From: Acidimicrobiaceae bacterium
Lineage (GTDB): Bacteria > Actinomycetota > Acidimicrobiia > Acidimicrobiales > Bog-793
DNA length: 64,000 nucleotides
Direction of reading: 5' to 3'
NCBI GenBank assembly: GCA_025464005.1
Contig: JAODBO010000139.1
Coordinates: forward strand, 40,862 to 104,861
Shown: in pieces, positions 49,198 through 57,222 of the stretch
Layout: every line of letters begins with the position of its first letter
Numbering within the stretch: the first letter of the stretch is position 1
Program-made: the position numbers and the translations under genes
Notes under the pieces: model-generated
What the model saw: the letters and a program-made list of their open reading frames with translations, nothing else
Told to the model about the DNA's origin: nothing
The model's database searches: none

Positions 49198-49989
49198 GTG
49201 CGCCTGGCTACCTGGAACGTCAACTCGCTGAAGGCGAGACTTTCACGCGTCGAGACGTGGATCGCCTCGGTCCAGCCCGACGTGCTCTGCCTGCAAGAGA
49301 CGAAGATGGCAGACGCGATGTTCCCCGAGGCCGCCTTCGCCGAGCTCGGCTACGAGAGCGCGCATCACGGCAACGGCCGATGGAACGGCGTGGCGATCAT
49401 CTCGCGCGTCGGTCTCGAGGACGTGCGGACCGGCTTCCACGGCGAGGACCCGGACGAGGTCGCCGAGAGCCGCATCCTCTCTGCGACCTGCGGCGGTGCC
49501 AGGATCATGTGCGTCTACGTTCCGAACGGCCGCGTCGTCGGGTCGGAGTTCTACGAAGCGAAGCTCGCCTGGCTCCGGCGCCTTCGAGTCGAGCTCGACG
49601 CCACGTGCGAGGCGGGTGCGAGAGTCGCCGTCTGCGGGGACTTCAACGTCGCGCCCGGGGATCTCGACGTGTGGGACATCACCAAGTTCGACGGGGCGAC
49701 CCACGTCACCGGCCCGGAGCGATCCGCACTCGCATCCGTGCTCGGTTGGGGGCTACGAGACGTCGTGCGAGAGGTGATCCCGGACGGCCCCGGGCCGTTC
49801 TCCTGGTGGGACTACCGGGGGGGCGCGTTCCATAAGGGCGAGGGGATGCGGATCGACCTGGCGTTGCTCTCCGAGCCGTTGGCCCGAGGCGTGACGGGCG
49901 CCTGCGTGGATCGGGAGGAGCGCAAGAAGGGTGTCTCCGGCGAGGTGCCCTCGGACCACGCCCCAGTGGTCGTCGACATCGACGCCTGA
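49198..49989 (+). CDS. xthA: Exodeoxyribonuclease III
   Basis: A 263-residue Mg-dependent AP endonuclease and 3'-5' exonuclease. MRLATWNVNSLKAR carries the first Asn, CLQETKM the metal-binding Glu, VCGDFNVAP the Asp/Asn pair, RIDLALLS and SDHAPVVVDI the final Asp-His. Starts with GTG eight bases after the dehydratase stop. With nfo at 25.6 kb the genome has both AP endonuclease types. Confidence 0.94.
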   Translation: MRLATWNVNSLKARLSRVETWIASVQPDVLCLQETKMADAMFPEAAFAELGYESAHHGNGRWNGVAIISRVGLEDVRTGFHGEDPDEVAESRILSATCGGARIMCVYVPNGRVVGSEFYEAKLAWLRRLRVELDATCEAGARVAVCGDFNVAPGDLDVWDITKFDGATHVTGPERSALASVLGWGLRDVVREVIPDGPGPFSWWDYRGGAFHKGEGMRIDLALLSEPLARGVTGACVDREERKKGVSGEVPSDHAPVVVDIDA

Positions 49990-50104
49990 GCCGATCCGGC
50001 GTGCCTGGCCGGGCACGCCGGCCTGCATGGCGAGGCGTCCGTTCGCCAACGGCCAAGTTCGCCGCGAAGATGGATGAGGCGGGGCACGCGAGCTAGGGAG
50101 GGAC

Positions 50105-50713
50105 ATGCGCACGGTGATCGCGGTCACGAACGTCAAGGGCGGAGTCGGCAAGACGACGTCCGCGGTCTATCTCGCGGGAGCCGCGGTCCGGTCCGGACGG
50201 GGACCTGTTCTCCTCGTCGACGCGGATCCGCAAGCGTCGAGCGCCGAATGGCTCGAAGAAGCCCCGGTGAGCGGTGTGCGCCTGATGGAAGCACCGACGG
50301 CGCGAATGGTGACGCGTGCGATGGAGGCAGGGTCGGAGCGGATCGTGATCGTGGACTCGCCGCCAGGCGACGAGAAGACGGTCCGCGCTGTCCTCGAGCG
50401 CGCGGACGCCGTCGTCATCCCGACGCGCGTCGGCGGCCCGGAGCCGAGCCGAGTCCGAGCGACGCTCGACATGATCGCTCCGGGGACGCGTCGGGGGATC
50501 GTCATCTGTGCCGCCCGTACGGGAACGAGGGACCTCGACGACACGCTCCGGTACTGGGACGACGAGGGGGAAGCCATCTGGGGCGTGGTCCCGGAGCGGG
50601 TGGCGATCGCCGCCGCGTCGGGTGCGCCTCTCAGCATCGTCGGGCTCGTCCACTACGAGAACGTGCTCATCGAGTCGCTCGAGCGCTCCCGAAAGCGAGC
50701 GGCCGCCCGCTAG
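50105..50713 (+). CDS. ParA/MinD-like P-loop ATPase, orphan
   Basis: A 202-residue ATPase with the deviant Walker A KGGVGKTT at about residues 11-18, the switch LLVDADPQASS and IVIVDSPPGD. It is shorter than chromosomal ParA (about 260 residues) and has no N-terminal extension. No ParB gene or parS-like palindrome lies beside it. Such orphan proteins position various cargoes or assist plasmid maintenance; the cargo is unknown. ATG 50105 follows AGGGAGG. Confidence 0.87.
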   Translation: MRTVIAVTNVKGGVGKTTSAVYLAGAAVRSGRGPVLLVDADPQASSAEWLEEAPVSGVRLMEAPTARMVTRAMEAGSERIVIVDSPPGDEKTVRAVLERADAVVIPTRVGGPEPSRVRATLDMIAPGTRRGIVICAARTGTRDLDDTLRYWDDEGEAIWGVVPERVAIAAASGAPLSIVGLVHYENVLIESLERSRKRAAAR

Positions 50714-50730
50714 CCGGTAGCGTGCGAGGC

Positions 50731-51006
50731 GTGGACATCCTCGAACCCGCGCGCCTCGCGGAGGCGGTGGCACCGCTGGCGTGGTCGCATGACGGGAACG
50801 AGCTCGTGAAGGTGGTGCGCAGGCACGATTTCGGCGACGCACTGCGCTACGTGAACGAGGTCGGCGCGCTCGCCGAGGCCGCCGGTCACCACCCGGACGT
50901 GGACATCCGTTGGAACACCGTTACCTTGCGCCTCTCGACGCACTCGCTCGGTGGCATCACCGACGCGGACATCTCGCTGGCGACGAAGATAGACGCTCTC
51001 CACTGA
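50731..51006 (+). CDS. 4a-hydroxytetrahydrobiopterin dehydratase (pterin-4a-carbinolamine dehydratase)
   Basis: A 91-residue small enzyme that recycles oxidised pterin cofactor. The family pattern is complete: EAAGHHPDVDIRWNTVTLRLSTHSLGGITDADISLA, with the catalytic HH pair and THxxxGLT-like block. GTG 50731 or GTG 50722 could be the start; neither has a clear ribosome site. No aromatic amino acid hydroxylase is nearby, so its pterin partner is unknown; related proteins also act in molybdopterin metabolism. Confidence 0.85.
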   Translation: MDILEPARLAEAVAPLAWSHDGNELVKVVRRHDFGDALRYVNEVGALAEAAGHHPDVDIRWNTVTLRLSTHSLGGITDADISLATKIDALH

Positions 51007-52163
51007 GCCCACGCCCGCTGCCGTTCGTCGCAGTGGACGAGCTCGGCGAGCGGCCGCACGTCGTCGTCGACGGGGGAGCCCGCCCGGGCACGGTGCTCGC
51101 CCTCACGCACTGGCCGTCGAGCCCGACCCCCGTGGAGCTGGCACGCGACCTCTCGGCCGAGATCGCGCTCGCGTATCTCGACGCTCCGATGTGGTGGAGC
51201 GCCGTGGCCGAGGCGGTGACGAACGACCACCTCGATCAGGACGGCCTCGTCGCGCTCTATGCCCTCGTCGATCCGTCGGGAGCGCTCGCGCGCGCCGAGC
51301 TCATCGTCGAGGTGGCGAGAGTCGGCGATTTCGCCGTGGTGCGCGACGAGGCCGCCGCGCTCGTCGCCTTCTCGCTTGCCACCCTGGCCGACCCCGAGCG
51401 CACCCCACTCACGCTCGCACCGTCGCCAGGGCCCAACCCTGGAGCCGCTTGGACGGCGGCGTGCTACCACGAGCTCCTCGGACGGCTGCCCGAGCTCCTC
51501 GACCACCCCGGTCGCTCCCGTCCGCTCTACGCGGAGGAGCTGGCGGCGCTCGAGGCCAGCCGACGTGTCGTCGCCAGCGGCAATGTCGCGCTCGTGACGA
51601 TCGCCGACGCCGGCCTCGGCGTGGTCGACGTCGATGAGCGCGTCGCCGCCGTGTCGACCACGCCGTTCACCGGAGCTCTCGCCGGGCCCCTGCACCCCGC
51701 CGCGGTGCACGCGGCCACCGACTCGTCGCGCATCCTCGTCGCGCAGGGACGTCGGTATCGCTACTACGACCGTTACGAGACCTGGGTGCGCTACGTGAGC
51801 ACGGCACTGCCGCTGCGGCGCGACCTGCGGCCCCTGGCCGAGCGGCTCTCGGCCGAGGAACGTGGCGGCGCCTCCTGGGTGGCCGATCCTCCCGGCGCGC
51901 TCGGGCCGAGCCTTAGGGTCGCGGGCGACGGCGAGAGCTCGCTCGACCTGGCGCGTGTCACCGAGCTCGTCCGCGGTTACCTGCTGGAAGCTCCCGTCGC
52001 ATGGGACCCGTGGCGAGCGGCCGGGGCCCTCGTGGGTCCGGGGACCGGCCGCGACGGGCCCGGCGGCCAGGGGCTCAGTGGACCGGCAGGTCCCAGAGCG
52101 GGAACCAGCGGTCGAGGTCGCTCTCGATGGCCAGATCGCTGGCGAGGACGGTCTTCAGCCTGA
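51003..52163 (+). CDS. Conserved actinobacterial protein of unknown function (DUF6687-like)
   Basis: About 386 residues, not assigned a function. It opens PFVAVDELGERPHVVVDGGARPGTVLALTHWP, and contains YLDAPMWWSAVAEAVTNDHLDQDGLVALYAL, strongly reminiscent of the DUF6687 family; the DHLDQDG motif could bind a metal as in DHH phosphoesterases. No signal or membrane segment. The true start is unclear: CTG 51003 keeps the conserved N-terminus and overlaps the upstream stop, GTG 51033 is the first conventional codon. The last 30 residues are low-complexity and lie opposite the end of pspAB. Confidence 0.7.
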   Translation: MSPRPLPFVAVDELGERPHVVVDGGARPGTVLALTHWPSSPTPVELARDLSAEIALAYLDAPMWWSAVAEAVTNDHLDQDGLVALYALVDPSGALARAELIVEVARVGDFAVVRDEAAALVAFSLATLADPERTPLTLAPSPGPNPGAAWTAACYHELLGRLPELLDHPGRSRPLYAEELAALEASRRVVASGNVALVTIADAGLGVVDVDERVAAVSTTPFTGALAGPLHPAAVHAATDSSRILVAQGRRYRYYDRYETWVRYVSTALPLRRDLRPLAERLSAEERGGASWVADPPGALGPSLRVAGDGESSLDLARVTELVRGYLLEAPVAWDPWRAAGALVGPGTGRDGPGGQGLSGPAGPRAGTSGRGRSRWPDRWRGRSSA

Positions 52164-52677
52164 GCTCCGACTCGTTGTCCCGCCGCTGCGGGCCGGTCGG
52201 CACGAAGGGGTAGAAGCTCCCACGCTTGTAGAGGTAGACGAGGAAGGTGCTCGCACCGCCACCGGCCTTGCCCGACGCGGGCGGCGCCGCCGCGGCGAAG
52301 CCGAACACCGAGCAGAGCAGCTGTGGTCCGTAGCCGTTGTCCTGCAACGTCGAGTTGACGTAGTGGACCTGGGTGACGAGCGTGTCGAAGTCGGGCGAGC
52401 CGACGACGATCCAGCGGTAGCCGAACTCGTCACTCTGCTCGCTCAGCTTCGCGGTCGCGCCTTCGGCGCCGTCTCCCGCGAGCATCTGGCCGATCTCGCG
52501 CTCGGTCGCGTCGAACGCCTGGCCCGTGGATGGCTTGAAGCAGATGCCTGCCTGCCCGGTCGGGACGAGGTCTTCGGACGCTTCGAGTGTGATCCGCGCG
52601 CCTGGCAGGCCGAACAGCCGGTCGAGGTTGGCCTGGACGGGCTTCGTGCGGCCGAGGATCGTGTCGAGCAAGCCCAT
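52075..52677 (-). CDS. pspAB: PspA-associated protein PspAB
   Basis: A 200-residue cytoplasmic protein recognised from MGLLDTILGRTKPVQANLDRLFGLPGARITLEA and the C-terminal FYPFVPTGPQRRDNESELRLKTVLASDLAIESDLDRWFPLWDLP. It belongs to the actinobacterial/archaeal membrane-stress system built on PspA. The role is not worked out; genomic linkage with PspA, PspAA and HtpX is the main evidence. Last gene of the operon, 60 bases after htpX. Confidence 0.85.
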   Translation of the reverse strand: MGLLDTILGRTKPVQANLDRLFGLPGARITLEASEDLVPTGQAGICFKPSTGQAFDATEREIGQMLAGDGAEGATAKLSEQSDEFGYRWIVVGSPDFDTLVTQVHYVNSTLQDNGYGPQLLCSVFGFAAAAPPASGKAGGGASTFLVYLYKRGSFYPFVPTGPQRRDNESELRLKTVLASDLAIESDLDRWFPLWDLPVH

Positions 52678-52708
52678 GTGGGGGAAGTGGCTCCGTTCAG
52701 TGTGCGGG

Positions 52709-52724
52709 GCCGGCTGGCGCCGGC
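52709..52724 (-). terminator. Small hairpin between htpX and pspAB
   Basis: GCCGGC (52709-52714) and GCCGGC (52719-52724) form a six-bp all-GC stem over a TGGC loop in the 60-base htpX-pspAB gap. It may lower readthrough or shield the 3' end of the htpX message. Too short to be certain. Confidence 0.35.
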
Positions 52725-52737
52725 GCGAGGGGAAGGG

Positions 52738-53673
52738 TCACGCCACTCCGTGACGCATCTCGGCGTCGAGCTTTGCCAGCTGGTCGAGGCGCTTCTGCAG
52801 GCTCGGGTGCGTGGCGAACAAGCTGGACAGGCTGGCGCCCGGGGCGATCGCCGGGGCGAAGTAGAAGGCGTTGAAGTGCTCCGCTGCCCGGAGGTCTCTC
52901 GTGGGGATGCGCGATATCTCCCCGCTCACCTTGACCAGCGCTCTCGCCAGCAGCGCCGGCTGACCTATCAGGATGGCGCCGGAGCGGTCGGCGGCAAGCT
53001 CGCGATAGCGCGACAGCGTGCGGATGAGCACGAAGCTGATGGCGTAGATGACCGCGGAGACGAGGACCATCCCGAGCTCGATGATCGCCAGCTGGCCCCC
53101 GCTGTTGTTGTTGTTGCGATTGTCGCCGCCCATGCCGCCGAACAGGCCGGCGAAGTAGAACATTCGGGTCATCAGGCCGGCGAGGATGCCGAGGAAGCTG
53201 GCGATGGTCATCACGGCGACGTCGCGGTGAGCGACGTGGGAGAGCTCGTGGGCGAGCACCGCCTCGAGCTCGGGCTCGTCCAGCCGGCGCAGCAGGCCGG
53301 TCGTCACACAGACGACGGCGTGCTTTTGGTTGCGGCCGGTGGCGAAGGCGTTCGGGATGTCGCTGTTGGCGATGGCGATCTGTGGATGCGGCATGTCGGC
53401 GAGCGCGACGAGCCGGTCGACCACCCCGTAGAGCTGGGGCTGCTGCTCGCGGGTGACCATCCGGCCGCCCATCGAGTACATGGCGATCTTGTCCGAGAAG
53501 AAGTACTGGACGAACAGGATCCCGAGGGCCAGCACGAGGATGAGCCCGAGCTGCACGTGAACGGCGACGAGCACCACCACGAACACTGCGTAGAGCAGCC
53601 CGAGGAGGAAGACGGTCGTCATCATGCGCGCCGTGAGGCCACGGTCGACGGGAAAGCGAGTGCGAGAAGCCAT
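52738..53673 (-). CDS. htpX: Membrane metalloprotease HtpX (M48)
   Basis: A 311-residue integral membrane zinc protease that removes damaged membrane proteins. Two N-terminal helices, then the zinc motif HELSHVAHRD (HExxH), a third and fourth hydrophobic segment with an Asn-rich loop (GGDNRNNNNSGG) between, the third ligand in SRYRELAADRSG, and a C-terminal THPSLQKRLDQL. ATG 53673 is the start; the open frame beyond is a shadow. It lies between pspAA and pspAB, three bases after pspAA. Confidence 0.93.
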   Translation of the reverse strand: MASRTRFPVDRGLTARMMTTVFLLGLLYAVFVVVLVAVHVQLGLILVLALGILFVQYFFSDKIAMYSMGGRMVTREQQPQLYGVVDRLVALADMPHPQIAIANSDIPNAFATGRNQKHAVVCVTTGLLRRLDEPELEAVLAHELSHVAHRDVAVMTIASFLGILAGLMTRMFYFAGLFGGMGGDNRNNNNSGGQLAIIELGMVLVSAVIYAISFVLIRTLSRYRELAADRSGAILIGQPALLARALVKVSGEISRIPTRDLRAAEHFNAFYFAPAIAPGASLSSLFATHPSLQKRLDQLAKLDAEMRHGVA

Positions 53674-53675
53674 CT

Positions 53676-53969
53676 TCAGACGGCCGGGTCGTCGACCGGA
53701 GGTGCGCTCTCGCCTTGGAGCAACTGCCGCACCTCTTCGAGCGTGGCGCCTGGGCGCGGAAGCGCCAGGTCCGACGGGACGATCGTCGTCGGGTCCAGGC
53801 GATGGCCTGACGAGCGCACCTCGTCGATGATGGCGGAGAGCGCGGCCTCGAAGGTCTCGGCATCCCCCGAGCGCAGCGCCTCGCCGAGGACGCCGTCCAG
53901 CTTGTTGAGCGTGGCGGTGTTGGCGTCGTCCAGCTCGTACTGCGCCTCTTCGAGCACACGAACGATCAC
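53676..53969 (-). CDS. pspAA: PspA-associated protein PspAA
   Basis: A 97-residue protein, beginning MIVRVLEEAQYELDDANTATLNKLDGVLGEAL and ending in a flexible acidic tail. It matches the small PspAA component found directly after PspA in actinobacteria and archaea. Its ATG overlaps the pspA stop (ATGA), so the two are translationally coupled and probably made in fixed ratio. Confidence 0.85.
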   Translation of the reverse strand: MIVRVLEEAQYELDDANTATLNKLDGVLGEALRSGDAETFEAALSAIIDEVRSSGHRLDPTTIVPSDLALPRPGATLEEVRQLLQGESAPPVDDPAV

Positions 53970-54838
53970 GACCCGGCCCCCTTGTCGAGCGAGAACATGT
54001 CGCTCGAGCCCGTGGCCGGCGCCGAGGTGTCGACCGGCTCGCCCGTCGCGGGCTCCTCGTCTGCCTCGCCCCCGGGTGCGCTGTCGCCTTCCGACTGCGC
54101 CGCGTCGGCACCAGCGCCCGTCCCGACCGCTGCCGGTGCGGGGCCGGCGATCTGACCCTTGAGCTGTGCGAGCTCCAGCTCCACTTGCGTGGACTTCGAG
54201 CCCTTGTCGAGCTCGGCTTGGAGCGGGTCGCTCGAGCCCGTCAGGTCGTTCAGCGCGCCCGACGCGAGCAGCTCGTCGACCGCGCCGGCGCGGGCTTGCA
54301 TGTTGGCGATCTTGTCCTGCGCCCGCTCCATCGCGAGTCCCGTATCGCTCATCGACTCGGAGATTCCCGAGACCGCCTCGCCGATCCTCGTCTGCGCCTG
54401 GGCGGCGGTGTACGAGGCCTTCAGGGTCTCCTTCTGGGTACGGAACGCCTCCACCCGGGTCTGCAGCTGCTGGGTGGTCGCCACCAGGCGCTCCTCCTGG
54501 CCGACGAGCTGATCGTGCTGGCTCTTCAGCCCCTCGAGCTGGGTCGCGATGCTCGCCCGCCGCCCGAGCGCTTCGCGAGCCAGATCCTCGCGGTTCTGGG
54601 CGAGCGCTTGGCGGGCCTGCTCCTGCAGCTTCGTGGCGCTCGTCTGGAGCTGCTGGGCTTGGAGCTCTATGCGCTTACGGGCCGTCGCGACATCGGCGAC
54701 ACCCTTGCGCACCTGCTGCAGCTGCTCGAGCTGCTTCTCGTAGGACAAGTCGAGCGTCTCGCGCGGGTCCTCGGCCTTGTCGAGGACCTTGTTCGCCTTG
54801 GCCTGCACGATGCCCGACAGGCGCTTCATGACGCTCAT
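53966..54838 (-). CDS. pspA: Phage shock protein A homologue
   Basis: A 290-residue ESCRT-III/Vipp1-like membrane remodelling protein. It starts with MSVMKRLSGIVQAKANKVLDKAEDPRETLDLSYEKQLEQLQQVRKGV, then is a long coiled coil of hydrophobic heptads to about residue 220. The last 60 residues are acidic and Ala/Gly-rich, unlike E. coli PspA. It supports membrane integrity under envelope stress. First gene of pspA-pspAA-htpX-pspAB; the 161-base upstream gap to mca probably holds the promoter. Confidence 0.92.
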   Translation of the reverse strand: MSVMKRLSGIVQAKANKVLDKAEDPRETLDLSYEKQLEQLQQVRKGVADVATARKRIELQAQQLQTSATKLQEQARQALAQNREDLAREALGRRASIATQLEGLKSQHDQLVGQEERLVATTQQLQTRVEAFRTQKETLKASYTAAQAQTRIGEAVSGISESMSDTGLAMERAQDKIANMQARAGAVDELLASGALNDLTGSSDPLQAELDKGSKSTQVELELAQLKGQIAGPAPAAVGTGAGADAAQSEGDSAPGGEADEEPATGEPVDTSAPATGSSDMFSLDKGAGS

Positions 54839-54999
54839 CGATTGCCCCTTTCCGGGCCGTCGCCCGGGTCGTGTCGTTACCGGCGGAGCGGCCGGCCGGG
54901 CACGTCGCCCATGCTGGTCCTCTCCGCGTTCATCATGAGCATATGCCCCGCTCCTGTGAGGCGGGCACCCGGGCCTCGGGGCCGAAGTAGCGTCATGGG

Positions 55000-55890
55000 A
55001 TGCCCGCGTCGCTCTGTCTATTAACCGTCCACGCCCACCCGGACGACGAGGCCTCCAAAGGCGCCGGAACGGTCGCGCGCTACCACGCCGAAGGCGTGCG
55101 GACGGTGCTCGTGACCTGCACCGGCGGCGAGGAGGGGGAGATCCTCAACCCGGCCATGGACACCCCCGAGGTGCGGGACGACATCGCGGCGGTGCGAAAG
55201 CTGGAGCTCGACGTCGCTGCCGCAGCGATCGGCTACGACGTCGTCGAGATGCTCGGCTACCGCGACTCCGGCATGCCGGACAGCCCGGCGAACGCCGACC
55301 CGCGGAGCTTCGCGCGCGCCCCGCTCGACGAGGCGGTCGGCCGTCTCGTGCGGATCGTCCGGCGCGAGCGTCCCCAGGTCCTCGTCGCGTACGGGGAGGA
55401 TCAGAGCAGCTATCCCCACCCGGACCACCTGCGCGCCCACGAGATCGCCGTGGCGGCCTTCGACGCCGCCGCCGACCCGGCGGCATTCACCGACTCGGGA
55501 GAGCCGTTCCAGCCGCTCAAGCTGTACTACGTCGGATGGTCGCGTGAGCAGGCCCTGGCGCGCCACGAGAAGTTCCTCGAGCTCGGCCTCATCTCGCCCT
55601 ACGCCGAGCGGATCGCCGAGGGGTGGCTGCAGCGCATGCCGGACGTCCATCCGACGACGTCGGTGGACCTCACCGGCTTCGAGCACATTCGTCAGGCCGG
55701 CCTCCTCGCGCACGCGACCCAGGTCGACCCGACGTCGCCGTTCTGGTTCGGCCTCCCCGACGAGGCGGAGCGCGCCATCTACACCCACGACTACTACGTC
55801 CTCGCACGCACTCTGGTCGACACCGCGCTCCCCGAGCAGGACCTGTTCTCCGGCGTGCGCGAGCTGGCATCACGTTCGTCTGGCGACTGA
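55000..55890 (+). CDS. mca: Mycothiol S-conjugate amidase
   Basis: A 296-residue zinc amidase that cleaves mycothiol conjugates of toxins, releasing a mercapturic acid for export. The LmbE-type metal site is TVHAHPDDEAS (His13, Asp16) with His143 in YPHPDHLRAHE. Length and the C-terminal block FWFGLPDEAERAIYTHDYYVLA favour Mca over MshB. Presence of this gene implies the organism makes mycothiol, a marker of Actinomycetota. Confidence 0.9.
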   Translation: MPASLCLLTVHAHPDDEASKGAGTVARYHAEGVRTVLVTCTGGEEGEILNPAMDTPEVRDDIAAVRKLELDVAAAAIGYDVVEMLGYRDSGMPDSPANADPRSFARAPLDEAVGRLVRIVRRERPQVLVAYGEDQSSYPHPDHLRAHEIAVAAFDAAADPAAFTDSGEPFQPLKLYYVGWSREQALARHEKFLELGLISPYAERIAEGWLQRMPDVHPTTSVDLTGFEHIRQAGLLAHATQVDPTSPFWFGLPDEAERAIYTHDYYVLARTLVDTALPEQDLFSGVRELASRSSGD

Positions 55891-55902
55891 GAGGGAGACG
55901 AG

Positions 55903-56289
55903 ATGGCGAAGTACCTGACACAGGAGTGGCTCGACGAGAGCACCGCGCTCGCCGAGAGCCAGCCCGAGCGCCCGGGGGCGACGGCGCGACTGCAGTACGT
56001 CATCACCGACGGACCCGACGGCGACGTCTTCTACCACTGGGTCGTGGTCGACGGTCACCTCGTCGACAACCGGCTCGGGCAGCTGCAGGATGCCGAGGTG
56101 ACCCTCACCGAGACCTACGACGACGCCGTCGCGATCCAGCGCGGCGAGCTCGACGCCAACGCGGCGTTCATGCAGGGACGGATCAAGGTCGGCGGTGACG
56201 TCGCCAAGCTCATGGCGCTCTTGCCGATCACGACCTCGCCCGAGTTCCAGGAGTTCAACGCAGCAGTGCTCGCGATCACCGAATTTTGA
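55903..56289 (+). CDS. SCP2 sterol-binding-fold protein
   Basis: A 128-residue protein made of one SCP2-like lipid-binding domain. The later half, TLTETYDDAVAIQRGELDANAAFMQGRIKVGGDVAKLMALLP, is the family hallmark. It probably carries or presents a hydrophobic ligand; the ligand is unknown. ATG 55903 has GAGGGAGAC upstream and follows mca by 12 bases, so the two may be cotranscribed. Confidence 0.85.
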   Translation: MAKYLTQEWLDESTALAESQPERPGATARLQYVITDGPDGDVFYHWVVVDGHLVDNRLGQLQDAEVTLTETYDDAVAIQRGELDANAAFMQGRIKVGGDVAKLMALLPITTSPEFQEFNAAVLAITEF

Positions 56290-56351
56290 GCGCTGGACCT
56301 CGCACCCTCCGCTGACCGGCCCGTATATGCCAGCCCCGGTGACCTGTGTGC

Positions 56352-56379
56352 ACTATCGGGCGAGATTACCTACACTATC
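56352..56379. promoter_or_regulatory. Direct repeat ACTATC upstream of the LuxR-type gene
   Basis: ACTATC occurs at 56352-56357 and 56374-56379, 22 bases apart start to start (two helical turns), in an AT-richer patch that probably contains the promoter of the injection-system regulator. Could be paired activator sites or two -10-like elements. Confidence 0.3.
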
Positions 56380-56402
56380 CAGTAGTCGCGCGGTGACGCT
56401 GA

Positions 56403-56429
56403 GTGACCAAACGCGAATGAGCTGGTCAC
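56403..56429. promoter_or_regulatory. Inverted repeat, possible operator of the LuxR-type gene
   Basis: GTGACCA (56403-56409) and TGGTCAC (56423-56429) are perfect seven-base arms with a 13-base spacer, half-sites 20 bases centre to centre, as expected for a dimeric regulator on one face of the helix. It ends about 40 bases before the start codon. Autoregulation by the neighbouring LuxR-type protein is a reasonable guess. Confidence 0.4.
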
Positions 56430-56468
56430 CTCGGTCGAGGGGCCGAGGGCACGTGACGAGCGGGTGCT

Positions 56469-57119
56469 ATGAGCGATGGGATGCGCGAGCAGGAGTTCGG
56501 AGCGAGGCGAATCCCGACCTACGTAGCGGCGGGGGACCCGATATCGCGTGCTGGTCTCGCGGCTCAGCTTCGTAGCCAGCAGGAGCTCGTCGTCGTCGAG
56601 GACCAAGAGCGCGCGATGGTCGCTGTCGTCGTCGTGGACTCCGTCGACGAGGACGCGGCGCGCTCGATCCGAACGTTGCTGCGCGCCGGCGTGCTCCATG
56701 TCCTTCTCATCGCGACGGCGCTCGACGACCGCGGCGTGCTGAAGGCGGTCGAGGCGGGCGCCTGTGCCATCTTGCGGCGCGCGGAAGCTGCACCGGAGAA
56801 GCTGGCGAGCGTGCTCGTGGCCGCGAGGGAGGGCCATGGGACCCTCCCGCCGGACCTGCTCGGCTCGCTGCTATCCCAGGTCGGCAAGCTCCAGCGCAAC
56901 GTCCTTCACCCGCGGGGGCTCCTGTTCAATGGTTTCAGCGAGCGCGAGATCGAGGTGCTCCGCCTCGTTGCGGACGGCTTCGACACCGCCGAGATCGCGG
57001 ACAAGCTGTCGTACTCGGAGCGCACCGTGAAGAACGTCATCCACGACGTCACGTCGCGCTTCAACTTGCGCAACAGGTCGCACGCGGTGGCCTACGCGCT
57101 GCGTACCGGCGTGATCTGA
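56469..57119 (+). CDS. LuxR-family regulator with degenerate receiver domain
   Basis: A 216-residue DNA-binding protein. The C-terminal LuxR/FixJ helix-turn-helix is at about residues 150-212 (GFSEREIEVLRLVADGFDTAEIADKLSYSERTVKNVIHDVTSRF). The N-terminal 125 residues look like a receiver fold, but the acidic pocket near the start (expected DD after strand 1) and the conserved Lys of strand 5 (here ILRRAEA) are not seen, so phosphorylation by a kinase is unlikely. LuxR-type regulators lie next to contractile injection clusters in Streptomyces, so it probably controls the genes that follow. No sensor kinase is adjacent. Confidence 0.88.
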   Translation: MSDGMREQEFGARRIPTYVAAGDPISRAGLAAQLRSQQELVVVEDQERAMVAVVVVDSVDEDAARSIRTLLRAGVLHVLLIATALDDRGVLKAVEAGACAILRRAEAAPEKLASVLVAAREGHGTLPPDLLGSLLSQVGKLQRNVLHPRGLLFNGFSEREIEVLRLVADGFDTAEIADKLSYSERTVKNVIHDVTSRFNLRNRSHAVAYALRTGVI

Positions 57120-57222
57120 TGCCTCTCCTGCCCTCGTGTGTAGCCCTTCGGGTAGCATCTCGGTCCCATTGTGCTGGACGGGCGCCGTTGCTCCCGTCGT
57201 CCCGGGGGGCGAGTGTCGAGCG

